From: Spirochaetales bacterium
GTDB lineage: Bacteria > Spirochaetota > Spirochaetia > SZUA-6 > JAFGRV01
NCBI GenBank assembly: GCA_016937215.1
Contig: JAFGWI010000122.1
Location: forward strand, 1-41,892
DNA length: 41,892 nt
Direction: 5' to 3'
Shown here: piece after piece, positions 18,909-26,962 of the stretch
Layout of the letters: each line of letters opens with the position of its first letter
How positions within the stretch are numbered: position 1 is the first letter of the stretch
Made by a program: the position numbers and the translations under genes
Notes under the pieces: model-generated
The model's database searches: none
Told to the model about the DNA's origin: nothing
Seen by the model: only the letters and a program-made list of their open reading frames with translations

Positions 18909-19481
18909 CTAAATTTGCCCGATCAAAGCCAGTATCTGTTGTTTTAGATCATCCACCCCGCCTGTATTGATCACCGTGTAATCGGCCATGGCAATAGGGC
19001 CGCCCTTTTCGATGTTCTCGATTTCAGCGTAATCCCGGGCCCGGGCCTGGCCGGCTGTAAGGGGGCGCATGCGGGTCGCGGCATCGTCGGAGGAAAAGAA
19101 GCGCTCTGTGAGGCGTTGATAGCGAAGGGCCGGGGGGGCGTAAACGCAGAGGATTTGGAGGCGATCGCCAAAGCTTTCCCTGAGGATTTTGTATTCGCTC
19201 CAGGAATAAAGGCCGTCGATAATGACCGGGCCCTGTTCCAGGGCGCTATGTATTTTCGGCAGGGACAGAATGGCAAAGGCGGCCATTCCATGGTCTCTCC
19301 GAAGGCCTTCGCGCATTTTCTTTTCGTTTTCAGGGGTGATTTCCTGGCCTGCTTTTTTCAGCTCGTCGATAGTGATCTGGCCGAAGCGGATGTAGTGCCA
19401 GCCCTTTTCCTGAAACAGGTCGCAGGCGATGGATTTGCCTGATCCGCACATTCCCACAACAGCTACAAGTTTATTGGCCAT
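18909..19481 (-). CDS. Small P-loop nucleoside/nucleotide kinase, dephospho-CoA-kinase-like
   Basis: A 190-residue P-loop protein from the ATG at 19481, which has AAGGAG a few bases upstream. The Walker A motif is GMCGSGKS near the N-terminus (VAVVGMCGSGKSIACDLF). IRFGQITIDELKK and EGLRRDHGMAAFAI follow, then VIIDGLYSWSEY in the Walker B position and a C-terminal LTERFFSSDDAATRMRPLT arginine-rich lid. This pattern resembles AAA-type kinases related to dephospho-CoA kinase and the UPF0200 group. The exact substrate is unknown. The gene looks clearly GC-richer than its neighbours, which may indicate transfer. Confidence 0.75.
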   Translation of the reverse strand: MANKLVAVVGMCGSGKSIACDLFQEKGWHYIRFGQITIDELKKAGQEITPENEKKMREGLRRDHGMAAFAILSLPKIHSALEQGPVIIDGLYSWSEYKILRESFGDRLQILCVYAPPALRYQRLTERFFSSDDAATRMRPLTAGQARARDYAEIENIEKGGPIAMADYTVINTGGVDDLKQQILALIGQI

Positions 19482-19606
19482 AGAATTCTCCTTCATAACG
19501 GCTGTTTTCAAAAGCCGCGGCGCTTTTCAGAACAATGGCGTTCGTCTGAAGTAAGCGCGCGTTATTATTTTGTGTTTGTTTAGCTAATTTTACCTGATGT
19601 TTCTTA

Positions 19607-19760
19607 CGCGTTAGGGATAGAAGGCATGGCAGGCCATTTTTGAAAAAATGGCCTGCCAAAGCGTTTTCGTGAGGATAATTTCCTCACGAAAACCTTCGAA
19701 GCGGCAGCGTAGTGCCATATAGCCCGGCCAGAAAACCCCTGGGTTTATCTGGCAACGCCC
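19607..19760 (-). repeat. Structured dispersed repeat, copy 3
   Basis: On the minus strand it starts GGGCGTTGCCAG and ends ATCCCTAACGCG. Stem II pairs GTTTTCGTGAGGA (19663-19675) with TCCTCACGAAAAC (19681-19693) around a five-base loop. Stem III pairs GGCAGGCCATTTTT (19628-19641) with AAAAATGGCCTGCC (19644-19657). The linkers CCGGGCT and GCCGCTTCGAAGG are conserved. It occupies the gap between the P-loop kinase gene and lnt; the rest of that gap (19761-19929) shows nothing clear. Confidence 0.88.
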
Positions 19761-19929
19761 AAAATGTCACAGGTTAAACATACACATTAATTTTCATAAA
19801 CAGCTTTGGCAGGAATGTCAACAGATAGTTGGAAATTCTCAATAGCCAGAATCAGCTTTTGGCTTATTTCCTGCCGTGAATCCATATTTGGACTTTTCAC
19901 AGAGAGTCATCCTGACGTATGATAGCCCC

Positions 19930-22410
19930 ATGAAAAACCGCAATCTTATTTTGATCATCTCACTTCTTCTGCTGACCATTCCCATTGCCGAGATTTTCAT
20001 GAACCTTTACGGCCCCTTGAATTCCCAGGCAAAGGAAGCTGTTTTTTTATATCCCATTTTCTCGTTGAGTATGGAAAAAAACACTTTGCAAATGGTCCAG
20101 GATTATCTGGCCGATTATGTTGAAAAATCACCGAATCTGCTTCTGGTTGATGAAAACCTGGTGCGCAGCAAGCTGGCTGATGAAGGCATTAATCTTGATA
20201 TGCTGATGAAGAAGACCAGTTCCGTGATTTCCAGGGAACTGATTCGTGTGTCAAAAACCGACAAAATACTTCGGGGTTATATTCATAAAGTGGATGAAGG
20301 CTGGGAATTTTTCGGCCGGGTTTATGATATCCGTTTTGACGCGCCCAATGACGCGGTCACCATGGTTTTTTCCGATCTGGATCATTTATCCCGGGATTTG
20401 CCCCAATTCGCCAAGGCGCTTTTTAGCCGGAAAAAGGGTTTCTCCCTTTCCGATTTATCCTATGTTCCCCTTATGGTTTTTTATCTTCTGGTGGGTCTGT
20501 TTTATCTGTGGTTCTTTGTTTCTCCCCAATTTTTCAATTCCAGCAATCGGGCCAGAAAATTCTACCTCTTCTGTCTCTACCGCATACCGGAGATGTTGTT
20601 TATTTTTGCCTTTGTGCTGTTTTTATTTGCCCTTATTTTCAGCGCTAATGCCAATATGGATTATGTTAAAAAATTCATTGCCACTGGCGGTAATATTGCC
20701 CTTTCCCAGGATTCTTCTGCCGAAGTCATCAAGGTTATGGGGCGCTATTTGCCCTTGCTTTTGATCAGCGGCTTTATGTACGTCTATTTCCGTGTGAAAT
20801 TCAAACGCACCTCCTTTGGCTATCACAAATCCATGAATTTTTTCAGGATCTGGGGCATGCCTTTTGTGATCATCTCGTCCTTGCTGGTCGCGTTTTCCTT
20901 TCCGTCCTTTGTTTCAATCGAGGGCTTTGGTTTTTTGGGATTTTTCGCGCTTATACCGCTTTTCTTTGTGATCGATCAAAACCGCTATTCCTGGGCTGTT
21001 TCCTATGGATTGTTCTTTGGCATCCTGTCTACCTTGATCAGCTGTTTCTGGCTGGGGACCTACAATCTTTTCGCTTTGCAATTTACCCTTTTTACCTTTG
21101 CCGTGAGTTACATGCTGTTCATGTTTCCCCTGGTGGCCAGCTACAAATGGCTGAAAAAAACACGACTGGCCTTTTTATGCTTTCCCCTGGGCTGGGTGGT
21201 TTTTGACTACCTCCGGTCCCTGAGTTTTGAGGCTTTGCCCTGGGGTTTTCCAGGAACCTCGCAGTACCAGTTTTTACCGTTTATTCAATCAGCATCGCTT
21301 TTTGGAATATGGGGTGTCAGTTTTCTGGTGGTTCTGGTTAATGCCGCGCTTTTTGTGCTCATACAGAACCGCAAAAACAAGCCACTTAAATCATCAGCTT
21401 TTCCGCTCCTGCTCACGCTTGGCCTGGTTGTGGCCAACTTGGCATTCGGCTGCCTTACCATGGCCCTTCGTCCACAGAGCGCAGAAAAAGTGGTGCGCGC
21501 GGCCTTGATCCAGGGCAATATGGACCCCCGCAAGGATATGTCTGAAAAGGTGATCAATACCCTTATTTCCCTCACCGAAAAAGCGCTGAAAGAAAATCCC
21601 GACATCATCATCTGGCCCGAAGGCGCGCTTGAATGGTATGTGCGGGCAGAACTGAGAAACAACCCTGAATTCTCCAAAGGCGCTGAAATTGTGCATCAAT
21701 TCATGGATTTTCAGAAAAAACATAGAACATGGCTGCTCACCGGCACCTACGATTTGACTCTTGATGATGAAATTGAGAAAAACGAGAAAACTCGCAAGTA
21801 CAATTCATCGATGTTTTTTTCACCGGAAGGTGAAATTACCCAAATCTACCATAAAATTCACCTGGTGCCCTTTTCCGAATATTTTCCCTATGAAAAAGAG
21901 CTGCCCTGGGTCATGAAAATTCTTGAGGACTTTGACGAAAAATTCTGGAACCCGGGTACTGAGCAAATCATTTTCCAGCATCCTGACTTCAGTTTTTTCA
22001 CACCCATCTGTTTTGAAGATGTTTTTCCCGGGGAAATCAGACTCTTTGTGGCCAAGGGTGCTGATGTTATCATGAATATTTCCAATGATTTCTGGTCCAT
22101 GACTCCCGTGGAAGCCAAACAGCACGGAGTTATTTCCCTGTTCCGGGCTGTTGAAAACAATCGCCCCATGCTCCGCTCCACGGTCAGCGGACTCACTTGC
22201 TATATCAGCGAAACAGGCCAAATCATGGCCCAGCTGCCCTATTATTCCGAAGACTTTCTGGTGGTGGATGTTCCCATACAAAAATACAGCAATTTTTCCA
22301 TCTACACCCTTTGGGGCGACTGGTTTCCCTTTGCCTGTATGATCATCCTGGCTGGTTTGATGATTTACACGGCCATTATGTGGTTCAGGCGGCCGAAGAA
22401 AAACGCCTAG
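19930..22410 (+). CDS. lnt: Apolipoprotein N-acyltransferase with large N-terminal extension
   Basis: This enzyme adds the third acyl chain to lipoproteins in the inner membrane. The start is placed at the ATG at 19930 (MKNRNLILIISLL), which puts the first membrane helix at the N-terminus; a GTG at 19876 is possible, and neither has a strong ribosome site. The C-terminal nitrilase domain has the triad Glu564 (IIWPEGA), Lys642 (YHKIHLVPFSEYFPY) and Cys694 (PICFEDVFPGE). The usual membrane core (about 320-510) precedes it, with the phrase LPWGFPG. The protein has 826 residues against about 510 for typical Lnt. The extra roughly 310 residues carry a membrane helix, a soluble domain (about 30-170) and several more helices. 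Confidence 0.93.
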   Translation: MKNRNLILIISLLLLTIPIAEIFMNLYGPLNSQAKEAVFLYPIFSLSMEKNTLQMVQDYLADYVEKSPNLLLVDENLVRSKLADEGINLDMLMKKTSSVISRELIRVSKTDKILRGYIHKVDEGWEFFGRVYDIRFDAPNDAVTMVFSDLDHLSRDLPQFAKALFSRKKGFSLSDLSYVPLMVFYLLVGLFYLWFFVSPQFFNSSNRARKFYLFCLYRIPEMLFIFAFVLFLFALIFSANANMDYVKKFIATGGNIALSQDSSAEVIKVMGRYLPLLLISGFMYVYFRVKFKRTSFGYHKSMNFFRIWGMPFVIISSLLVAFSFPSFVSIEGFGFLGFFALIPLFFVIDQNRYSWAVSYGLFFGILSTLISCFWLGTYNLFALQFTLFTFAVSYMLFMFPLVASYKWLKKTRLAFLCFPLGWVVFDYLRSLSFEALPWGFPGTSQYQFLPFIQSASLFGIWGVSFLVVLVNAALFVLIQNRKNKPLKSSAFPLLLTLGLVVANLAFGCLTMALRPQSAEKVVRAALIQGNMDPRKDMSEKVINTLISLTEKALKENPDIIIWPEGALEWYVRAELRNNPEFSKGAEIVHQFMDFQKKHRTWLLTGTYDLTLDDEIEKNEKTRKYNSSMFFSPEGEITQIYHKIHLVPFSEYFPYEKELPWVMKILEDFDEKFWNPGTEQIIFQHPDFSFFTPICFEDVFPGEIRLFVAKGADVIMNISNDFWSMTPVEAKQHGVISLFRAVENNRPMLRSTVSGLTCYISETGQIMAQLPYYSEDFLVVDVPIQKYSNFSIYTLWGDWFPFACMIILAGLMIYTAIMWFRRPKKNA

Positions 22411-22614
22411 GCCAATTTATTGACTTTAGCATTCTGGTGCTTTCTGAAGTCTCTTTGTTATTTTAGGGCCAGGAAAAAACGGGTGATTATCTGCCTGATA
22501 GTATTCAGCTCAAAGCTTTACAAAGTTAATCAATTGACTTCAGAGCCTGATAAATCTTTAAAAAGCCCCATTTGCCCAGGTAAGCAATTTTCTATATTAT
22601 TGTTACATAAACAG

Positions 22615-22643
22615 ATTGAAAAAATTATCATTCATAGTATTGT
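22615..22643 (+). promoter_or_regulatory. Candidate promoter of the HtrA-type protease gene
   Basis: TTGAAA (22615-22620), a 17-bp spacer and TATTGT (22638-22643) lie 48 bp before the start codon. Matches are moderate. The 281-bp gap after lnt shows no other structure. Confidence 0.35.
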
Positions 22644-22691
22644 AAGCTATCGTGAAAGCCATGGAAATTTAAAACAGAAGAGGAGAAAGCT

Positions 22692-23930
22692 ATGAAATTA
22701 TATTCACGGGATCAAGTATTAAAATATATTGCCATCACCATTGCCGCGGCTGTTATGGTAACGGTCATCGGCTTTCTTGTTTTTTATCATCCAGGGAATA
22801 CAGAAATATCAAGCAGTGCCGAGCAAAACTCACCCACCCTTATTCCGGAAAATCATTCCTCTGAACTTGATTACACCCTTCAGGAAGTGAATTTTAATGG
22901 AAGTTATTCACCCCTGCCCGATTACATCACCAATGAGGAAGAGGAAACCATAGATATCTACCGCCGCCTGAACGCAGCTGTTGTCAATATCACTACCATA
23001 GTTTATGGATACAACTGGTTCCTGGAACCTATTCCCCAGGAAGGCGGTTCAGGATCAGGCTCCATTATCGACCAGGAAGGCCATGTTCTCACCAATTACC
23101 ACGTAATAAAAGACGCCGATTCAGTGTCCATCATTCTGGCCGACGGTTCTGAATATAAAGGTGAAACCATAGGTATTGACCCGGAAAACGACCTGGCCAT
23201 TGTCAAATTCGACCCTATGGGCAAACATCTTACTACCATACCCTTTGGGACTTCAAAAAATCTGGCCGTCGGACAAAAAGTTCTGGCCATCGGAAACCCC
23301 TTTGGTCTTGAAAGGACACTGACCCAGGGCATTGTTTCTGCTGTAAGGGCCATTAAAAACGATAACGGCCTGGTTCTCAAGGAAGCCATTCAGACCGATG
23401 CTTCCATTAACCCGGGCAACTCCGGCGGCCCCTTGCTGAACTCCCGGGGAGAGTTGATAGGGGTGAACACCATGATCTACTCACCCTCCGGAGGATCGGT
23501 GGGAATCGGTTTCGCCGTACCCGTGGACACAGCTCGCAGAATCATTCCCGATTTGATGCAATTCGGAAAGGTGAACCGCGGCTGGATCGACATTACCCCC
23601 ATACAGCTTTTTCCCTCTCTGGTACGCTACGCCCAATTACCAGTCGATAAAGGCCTGCTTGTTTCCAAAGTAGAACAAGGCAGCAATGCCCAAAAAGCGG
23701 GTATCAAGGGAGGAAACCAGGCAGTAAGATACGGAAGAACTGTTTTTTATATTGGCGGCGATGTGATTGTAGAGGCAGACGGCATGACCATAAGCTCCAT
23801 CGCTGATTTGTATTCAGCACTGGAGGATAACAAACCAGGAGAAAAGGTAAAAATTGTGGTGGTCCGGGGTTCACAAAAGGTTAATCTGGAAGTTATACTT
23901 TCGGAACGGCCTTCAAATTACTCGTTGTGA
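22692..23930 (+). CDS. HtrA/DegP-family periplasmic serine protease
   Basis: A 412-residue trypsin-like protease with one PDZ domain, anchored by an N-terminal membrane helix (about 11-32), as in DegS-type proteins. The catalytic triad is His137 (LTNYHVIK), Asp167 (DPENDLAIVKFD) and Ser244 (INPGNSGGPLLN). The PDZ domain spans about 305-405, with KGLLVSKVEQGSNAQKAGIKGG. HtrA proteases degrade or refold damaged envelope proteins. A single PDZ and intact membrane anchor suggest a DegS-like or spirochaete HtrA form rather than two-PDZ DegP. The ribosome site GAGGAG is good. Confidence 0.93.
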   Translation: MKLYSRDQVLKYIAITIAAAVMVTVIGFLVFYHPGNTEISSSAEQNSPTLIPENHSSELDYTLQEVNFNGSYSPLPDYITNEEEETIDIYRRLNAAVVNITTIVYGYNWFLEPIPQEGGSGSGSIIDQEGHVLTNYHVIKDADSVSIILADGSEYKGETIGIDPENDLAIVKFDPMGKHLTTIPFGTSKNLAVGQKVLAIGNPFGLERTLTQGIVSAVRAIKNDNGLVLKEAIQTDASINPGNSGGPLLNSRGELIGVNTMIYSPSGGSVGIGFAVPVDTARRIIPDLMQFGKVNRGWIDITPIQLFPSLVRYAQLPVDKGLLVSKVEQGSNAQKAGIKGGNQAVRYGRTVFYIGGDVIVEADGMTISSIADLYSALEDNKPGEKVKIVVVRGSQKVNLEVILSERPSNYSL

Positions 23931-23962
23931 TACCAATTTTTGTGTGACAGCGCCTTTTTTAT

Positions 23963-24159
23963 GGGCGTTACCTGGGGCTTTGTTTTAGCACATATGGCCA
24001 GGTAAAACCATACAAGAAAAATCAATGCCTCGGCCAGGCCGGGCTGCGCGCCACTCCGCTTCCGCTTCGAAGGTTTTTTTTCGGAAATTATCCGAAAAAA
24101 AACGCTTTGGCCAGCCATTTATGAAAAAATGGCTGGCCATGGCTTCCATCCCTAACGCG
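23963..24159 (+). repeat. Structured dispersed repeat, copy 4
   Basis: Starts GGGCGTTACCTGG and ends ATCCCTAACGCG, so GCGTTA at one end can pair with TAACGC at the other. Stem II pairs GTTTTTTTTCGGA (24073-24085) with TCCGAAAAAAAAC (24091-24103) around AATTA. Stem III pairs GGCCAGCCATTT (24109-24120) with AAATGGCTGGCC (24127-24138). The linkers GGCCGGGCT, CCGCTTCGAAGG and CGCTTTGG match copy 3. The 397-bp gap between the protease gene and uvrB holds this element. Confidence 0.9.
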
Positions 24160-24297
24160 TCTTTGACCCGTGATATGGTTTGGAGAGAACAGCTTTACAA
24201 AATGCCTTCGCCATCTGAAGTGAAAGCACTACAACTTGCCTTTTTGGTCAATAACGGATAAATAAAGTTAGTTACAAGCGGCAATTTCGTATTTAAC

Positions 24298-24312
24298 GGT
24301 TGTTTAACAACC
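24298..24312. promoter_or_regulatory. Inverted repeat just before uvrB
   Basis: GGTTGTT T AACAACC is a perfect 7-1-7 dyad 15 bp before the uvrB ATG. uvrB belongs to the SOS regulon in many bacteria, so a repressor site is conceivable. The LexA motif of this organism is unknown to me. Confidence 0.35.
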
Positions 24313-24327
24313 CCTGAAAGGAAAAAC

Positions 24328-26316
24328 ATGAACCCATTCAAAGTCCAATCTTCCTTTGAACCTGCCGGAGACCAGGCACAGGCTATTGAAAAACTAAGCC
24401 AGGGTGTACTAGCAAAAACCCCCTTTCAAACCTTGAAAGGGGTAACCGGTTCGGGAAAAACCTTCACCATGGCAAAAATCATCGAAAAAACCCAGTTACC
24501 GACATTGATCATTTCACACAATAAAACCCTGGCCGCTCAGCTCTACAGGGAGTTTAAGGACTTTTTCCCAGACAACGCGGTTGAATACTTTGTCAGTTAT
24601 TACGACTACTACCAACCCGAAGCCTATGTGGCCGGGAAGGATTTGTATATTGCCAAGGACGCATCGATCAATCAGGAGATTGACCGGCTTCGTTTAAGCG
24701 CCACCACATCCCTGATCGAGCGGAACGACGTGATTGTCATCGCCACGGTTTCCTGTATTTACGGTATAGGCAACCCCGGTGACTACAAGGATATGAGCCT
24801 GGAATTTGCCCTGGGCCAGAAGATTGATGTCCGGGACATGGCACTAAAACTGATTTCACTTCAATACAACCGGAACGATTCGGTGCTTGAAAGAGGCCGC
24901 TTTCGCATCAAGGGAGACGTGATCGATATTCTTCCGGCCTACGCCAAGGAAGGCCTTCGCATCGAACTTTCATTCGACGAAATTGAACGAATAAGGCGCA
25001 TCAACCCTCTCACCGGAGAAGCCATTCAGGAAGTATCGCGCATCAAGCTCTATCCGGCAAAATTCTTTGTGATGCCGGAATACCGCGTTCAGGAAGCCAT
25101 TAAATCCATCGAAGCTGAATTAAAGGAACGCTACGACGAACTTTTAAACGAGAACAAGCAACTTGAAGCTGAGCGTCTGAAATCCCGCACCGAATATGAT
25201 ATTGAAATGCTTCAGGAACTGGGCTATTGCACAGGAATAGAAAATTACTCGCGTCACTTAACCGGCCGGCAATCAGGTGAACGCCCGGCTGTGCTTATCG
25301 ATTTTTTCCCCCAGGAATTTCTTACGTTTATCGACGAATCCCATGTGACCCTGCCACAGATCGGAGCCATGTATGAAGGCGACCGCTCACGAAAATCTTC
25401 TTTGGTAAAATTCGGCTTTCGCCTGCCCTCGGCATTGGACAACCGGCCGCTTTACTTTGCCGAGTTCGAAAGCCTAATGGAGAGGGTGGTTTATGTTTCT
25501 GCCACACCCAGCAAAGAAGAATTAACCAAATCGACCCGGATTGTAGAACAAGTGATACGCCCAACCGGTCTTCTGGATCCTCATATAGAAGTGAGAGGCA
25601 CAACAGGTCAGATTGAAGATTTGTACACTGAGATCCAGAATCAGATTAAAAAAGGCGAAAGAACATTGGTCACCACTTTAACCAAAAAAATGTCAGAGGA
25701 TTTGTCGGTTTATCTAAGCGAACTGGGCGTTAAGGTGAGTTACCTTCACTCGGAAATCGACACCTTTGAACGCGTTGAAATACTCAAAGCGCTCCGGACA
25801 GGTGATATTGATGTCATCGTGGGCATCAATCTGTTAAGAGAAGGTCTGGACCTGCCGGAGGTTTCATTAATCGCCATTCTCGACGCTGACAAGATAGGAT
25901 TTTTACGATCAGCCACTTCCCTTATCCAGACAATAGGCCGCGCGGCCCGAAACGTTAACGGCCGCGTTATCATGTACGCTGACAGGGAATCAGATGCCAT
26001 GAAAACAGCTATCGAAGAAACCGAACGCCGGCGAAGCATTCAGGAAAAATTCAACCAGGAAAACGGAATTACTCCCCAAAGCATCAAAAAATCCATCCAG
26101 GACATATTGGTCCGTAAAAAAGAGGAAAAACAAGCCAGCGCGGAATTCTCCGTGGACATCATGAAGCAGAATTACAATTTGCTGGATCCCAAGGACAGGA
26201 AAAAACTGATACGTGAACTTGAAAAGGAAATGTTTCAGCTGGCCAAGGATCTGGAATTTGAACAAGCCGCCCTGCTTCGGGATGAGATAAAAAAGCTTCA
26301 GGATCATATTGGATAG
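24328..26316 (+). CDS. uvrB: Excinuclease ABC subunit B
   Basis: A 662-residue nucleotide-excision-repair helicase that receives damaged DNA from UvrA, verifies the lesion and recruits UvrC. Walker A is GVTGSGKT (38-45), followed by the damage-probing beta-hairpin phrase YFVSYYDYYQPEAYV. Further helicase motifs include DESHVTLPQIGAMYEGDRSR, YVSATPS, VGINLLREGLDLPEVSLIAI and QTIGRAARN. The C-terminal UVR motif (KELIR-type, ending FEQAALLRDEIKKLQ) binds UvrC. Length fits the family. The ATG follows AAAGG. It stands alone between two repeats and the RiPP locus. Confidence 0.98.
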   Translation: MNPFKVQSSFEPAGDQAQAIEKLSQGVLAKTPFQTLKGVTGSGKTFTMAKIIEKTQLPTLIISHNKTLAAQLYREFKDFFPDNAVEYFVSYYDYYQPEAYVAGKDLYIAKDASINQEIDRLRLSATTSLIERNDVIVIATVSCIYGIGNPGDYKDMSLEFALGQKIDVRDMALKLISLQYNRNDSVLERGRFRIKGDVIDILPAYAKEGLRIELSFDEIERIRRINPLTGEAIQEVSRIKLYPAKFFVMPEYRVQEAIKSIEAELKERYDELLNENKQLEAERLKSRTEYDIEMLQELGYCTGIENYSRHLTGRQSGERPAVLIDFFPQEFLTFIDESHVTLPQIGAMYEGDRSRKSSLVKFGFRLPSALDNRPLYFAEFESLMERVVYVSATPSKEELTKSTRIVEQVIRPTGLLDPHIEVRGTTGQIEDLYTEIQNQIKKGERTLVTTLTKKMSEDLSVYLSELGVKVSYLHSEIDTFERVEILKALRTGDIDVIVGINLLREGLDLPEVSLIAILDADKIGFLRSATSLIQTIGRAARNVNGRVIMYADRESDAMKTAIEETERRRSIQEKFNQENGITPQSIKKSIQDILVRKKEEKQASAEFSVDIMKQNYNLLDPKDRKKLIRELEKEMFQLAKDLEFEQAALLRDEIKKLQDHIG

Positions 26317-26338
26317 AACCAGATACAAAGTTTGCCAC

Positions 26339-26383
26339 ATTCCCTTTATTTGATGCTGTCCGTACTCCTTTCAAAAAGGGAAT
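26339..26383 (+). terminator. Possible weak terminator after uvrB
   Basis: ATTCCCTTT (26339-26347) can pair with AAAGGGAAT (26375-26383), 22 bp after the uvrB stop. No T-run follows, so the call is weak. Confidence 0.3.
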
Positions 26384-26443
26384 AAAGATTCAATGGATAA
26401 GCCGCTTGAACAAGAGTTAACAATCAAAAATTTCCTTTATGTC

Positions 26444-26458
26444 ATCGATTGAATCGAT
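26444..26458. promoter_or_regulatory. 15-bp perfect dyad upstream of the RiPP precursor
   Basis: ATCGATT G AATCGAT lies about 240 bp before the precursor gene, in a 370-bp gap with no convincing gene. It could be a repressor or activator site for the locus; chance is possible. Confidence 0.3.
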
Positions 26459-26632
26459 TCTTCACTACATTTCACCAGAATGGCCTGTGAAAAATTTTTT
26501 GCGTACAAACAATTAATTGACCAAAAATATCAAAAAATTTTCAAAGAAAATATGTAAATTCACTATCATCTGTGATATTTTTAACAATTGAAGACTTTAT
26601 TTTAATAATTCTGTTATATCTACTTAATAATA

Positions 26633-26661
26633 TTGAATTAAAAACCGGGTTCCGGTAATAA
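26633..26661 (+). promoter_or_regulatory. Candidate promoter of the RiPP precursor
   Basis: TTGAAT (26633-26638), a 17-bp spacer and TAATAA (26656-26661) lie 25 bp before the ATG. The -35 box and spacing equal those of the sahR promoter. The spacer and first base of the -10 box contain ACCGG GTT CCGGT (26644-26656), a 5-3-5 inverted repeat that could be an operator. Confidence 0.5.
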
Positions 26662-26686
26662 AAGTGAATTAAGAAAGGAGAAAAAC

Positions 26687-26896
26687 ATGAAAGGATTCAT
26701 CAATTTAAAAGAGTTGAAACTCGAAAGCAACCAGATGGGTGCCATTATTGGTGGTGCTGCTGACGGAATTTCCGAGCTAAAAGAAACGACTCGAATGGTG
26801 CGAACGCTCTATGGAATCATTCAGGCAGCCAGACCTCTTTATGGAATCATACAGCCAGCCAGACCTCTTTATGGAATCGCCATTCCTAGAGAATAG
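26687..26896 (+). CDS. RiPP precursor peptide with double-glycine leader and three LYG repeats
   Basis: A 69-residue peptide with a strong ribosome site (AAGGAG). The leader is residues 1-23 and ends in Gly22-Gly23. It has Ile20 at -4, Met17 at -7 and Leu12 at -12, the hydrophobic positions read by C39 peptidases. The predicted core is 46 residues, has no cysteine, and ends in three ten-residue units beginning at Arg39, Arg49 and Arg59: RTLYGIIQAA, RPLYGIIQPA and RPLYGIAIPR. The DNA shows three matching 30-bp repeats. A radical SAM enzyme follows 66 bp downstream and a C39 exporter lies nearby. The repeated X-Y-G suggests enzymatic modification at each Tyr-Gly. Short proteins with repeats can arise by chance, but leader, ribosome site and neighbours all agree. 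Confidence 0.88.
   Translation: MKGFINLKELKLESNQMGAIIGGAADGISELKETTRMVRTLYGIIQAARPLYGIIQPARPLYGIAIPRE
26801..26890 (+). repeat. Three tandem 30-bp coding repeats in the precursor core
   Basis: Units begin at 26801, 26831 and 26861. The shared core is CTCTTTATGGAATC (CTCTATGGAATC in unit 1). Units 2 and 3 are nearly identical over their first 19 bases, suggesting recent duplication. Confidence 0.9.
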
Positions 26897-26962
26897 GCAA
26901 CACTAAAAAGTCTTCCTCTGAGGGACAGAAATACTATTTATAAAATCGAAAAGGAAAAGATT

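Noticed and set aside
26801-26890. Non-coding tandem repeat
   Set aside because: The 30-bp units keep frame and sit in a gene with leader and ribosome site, so a repeated peptide core fits better.
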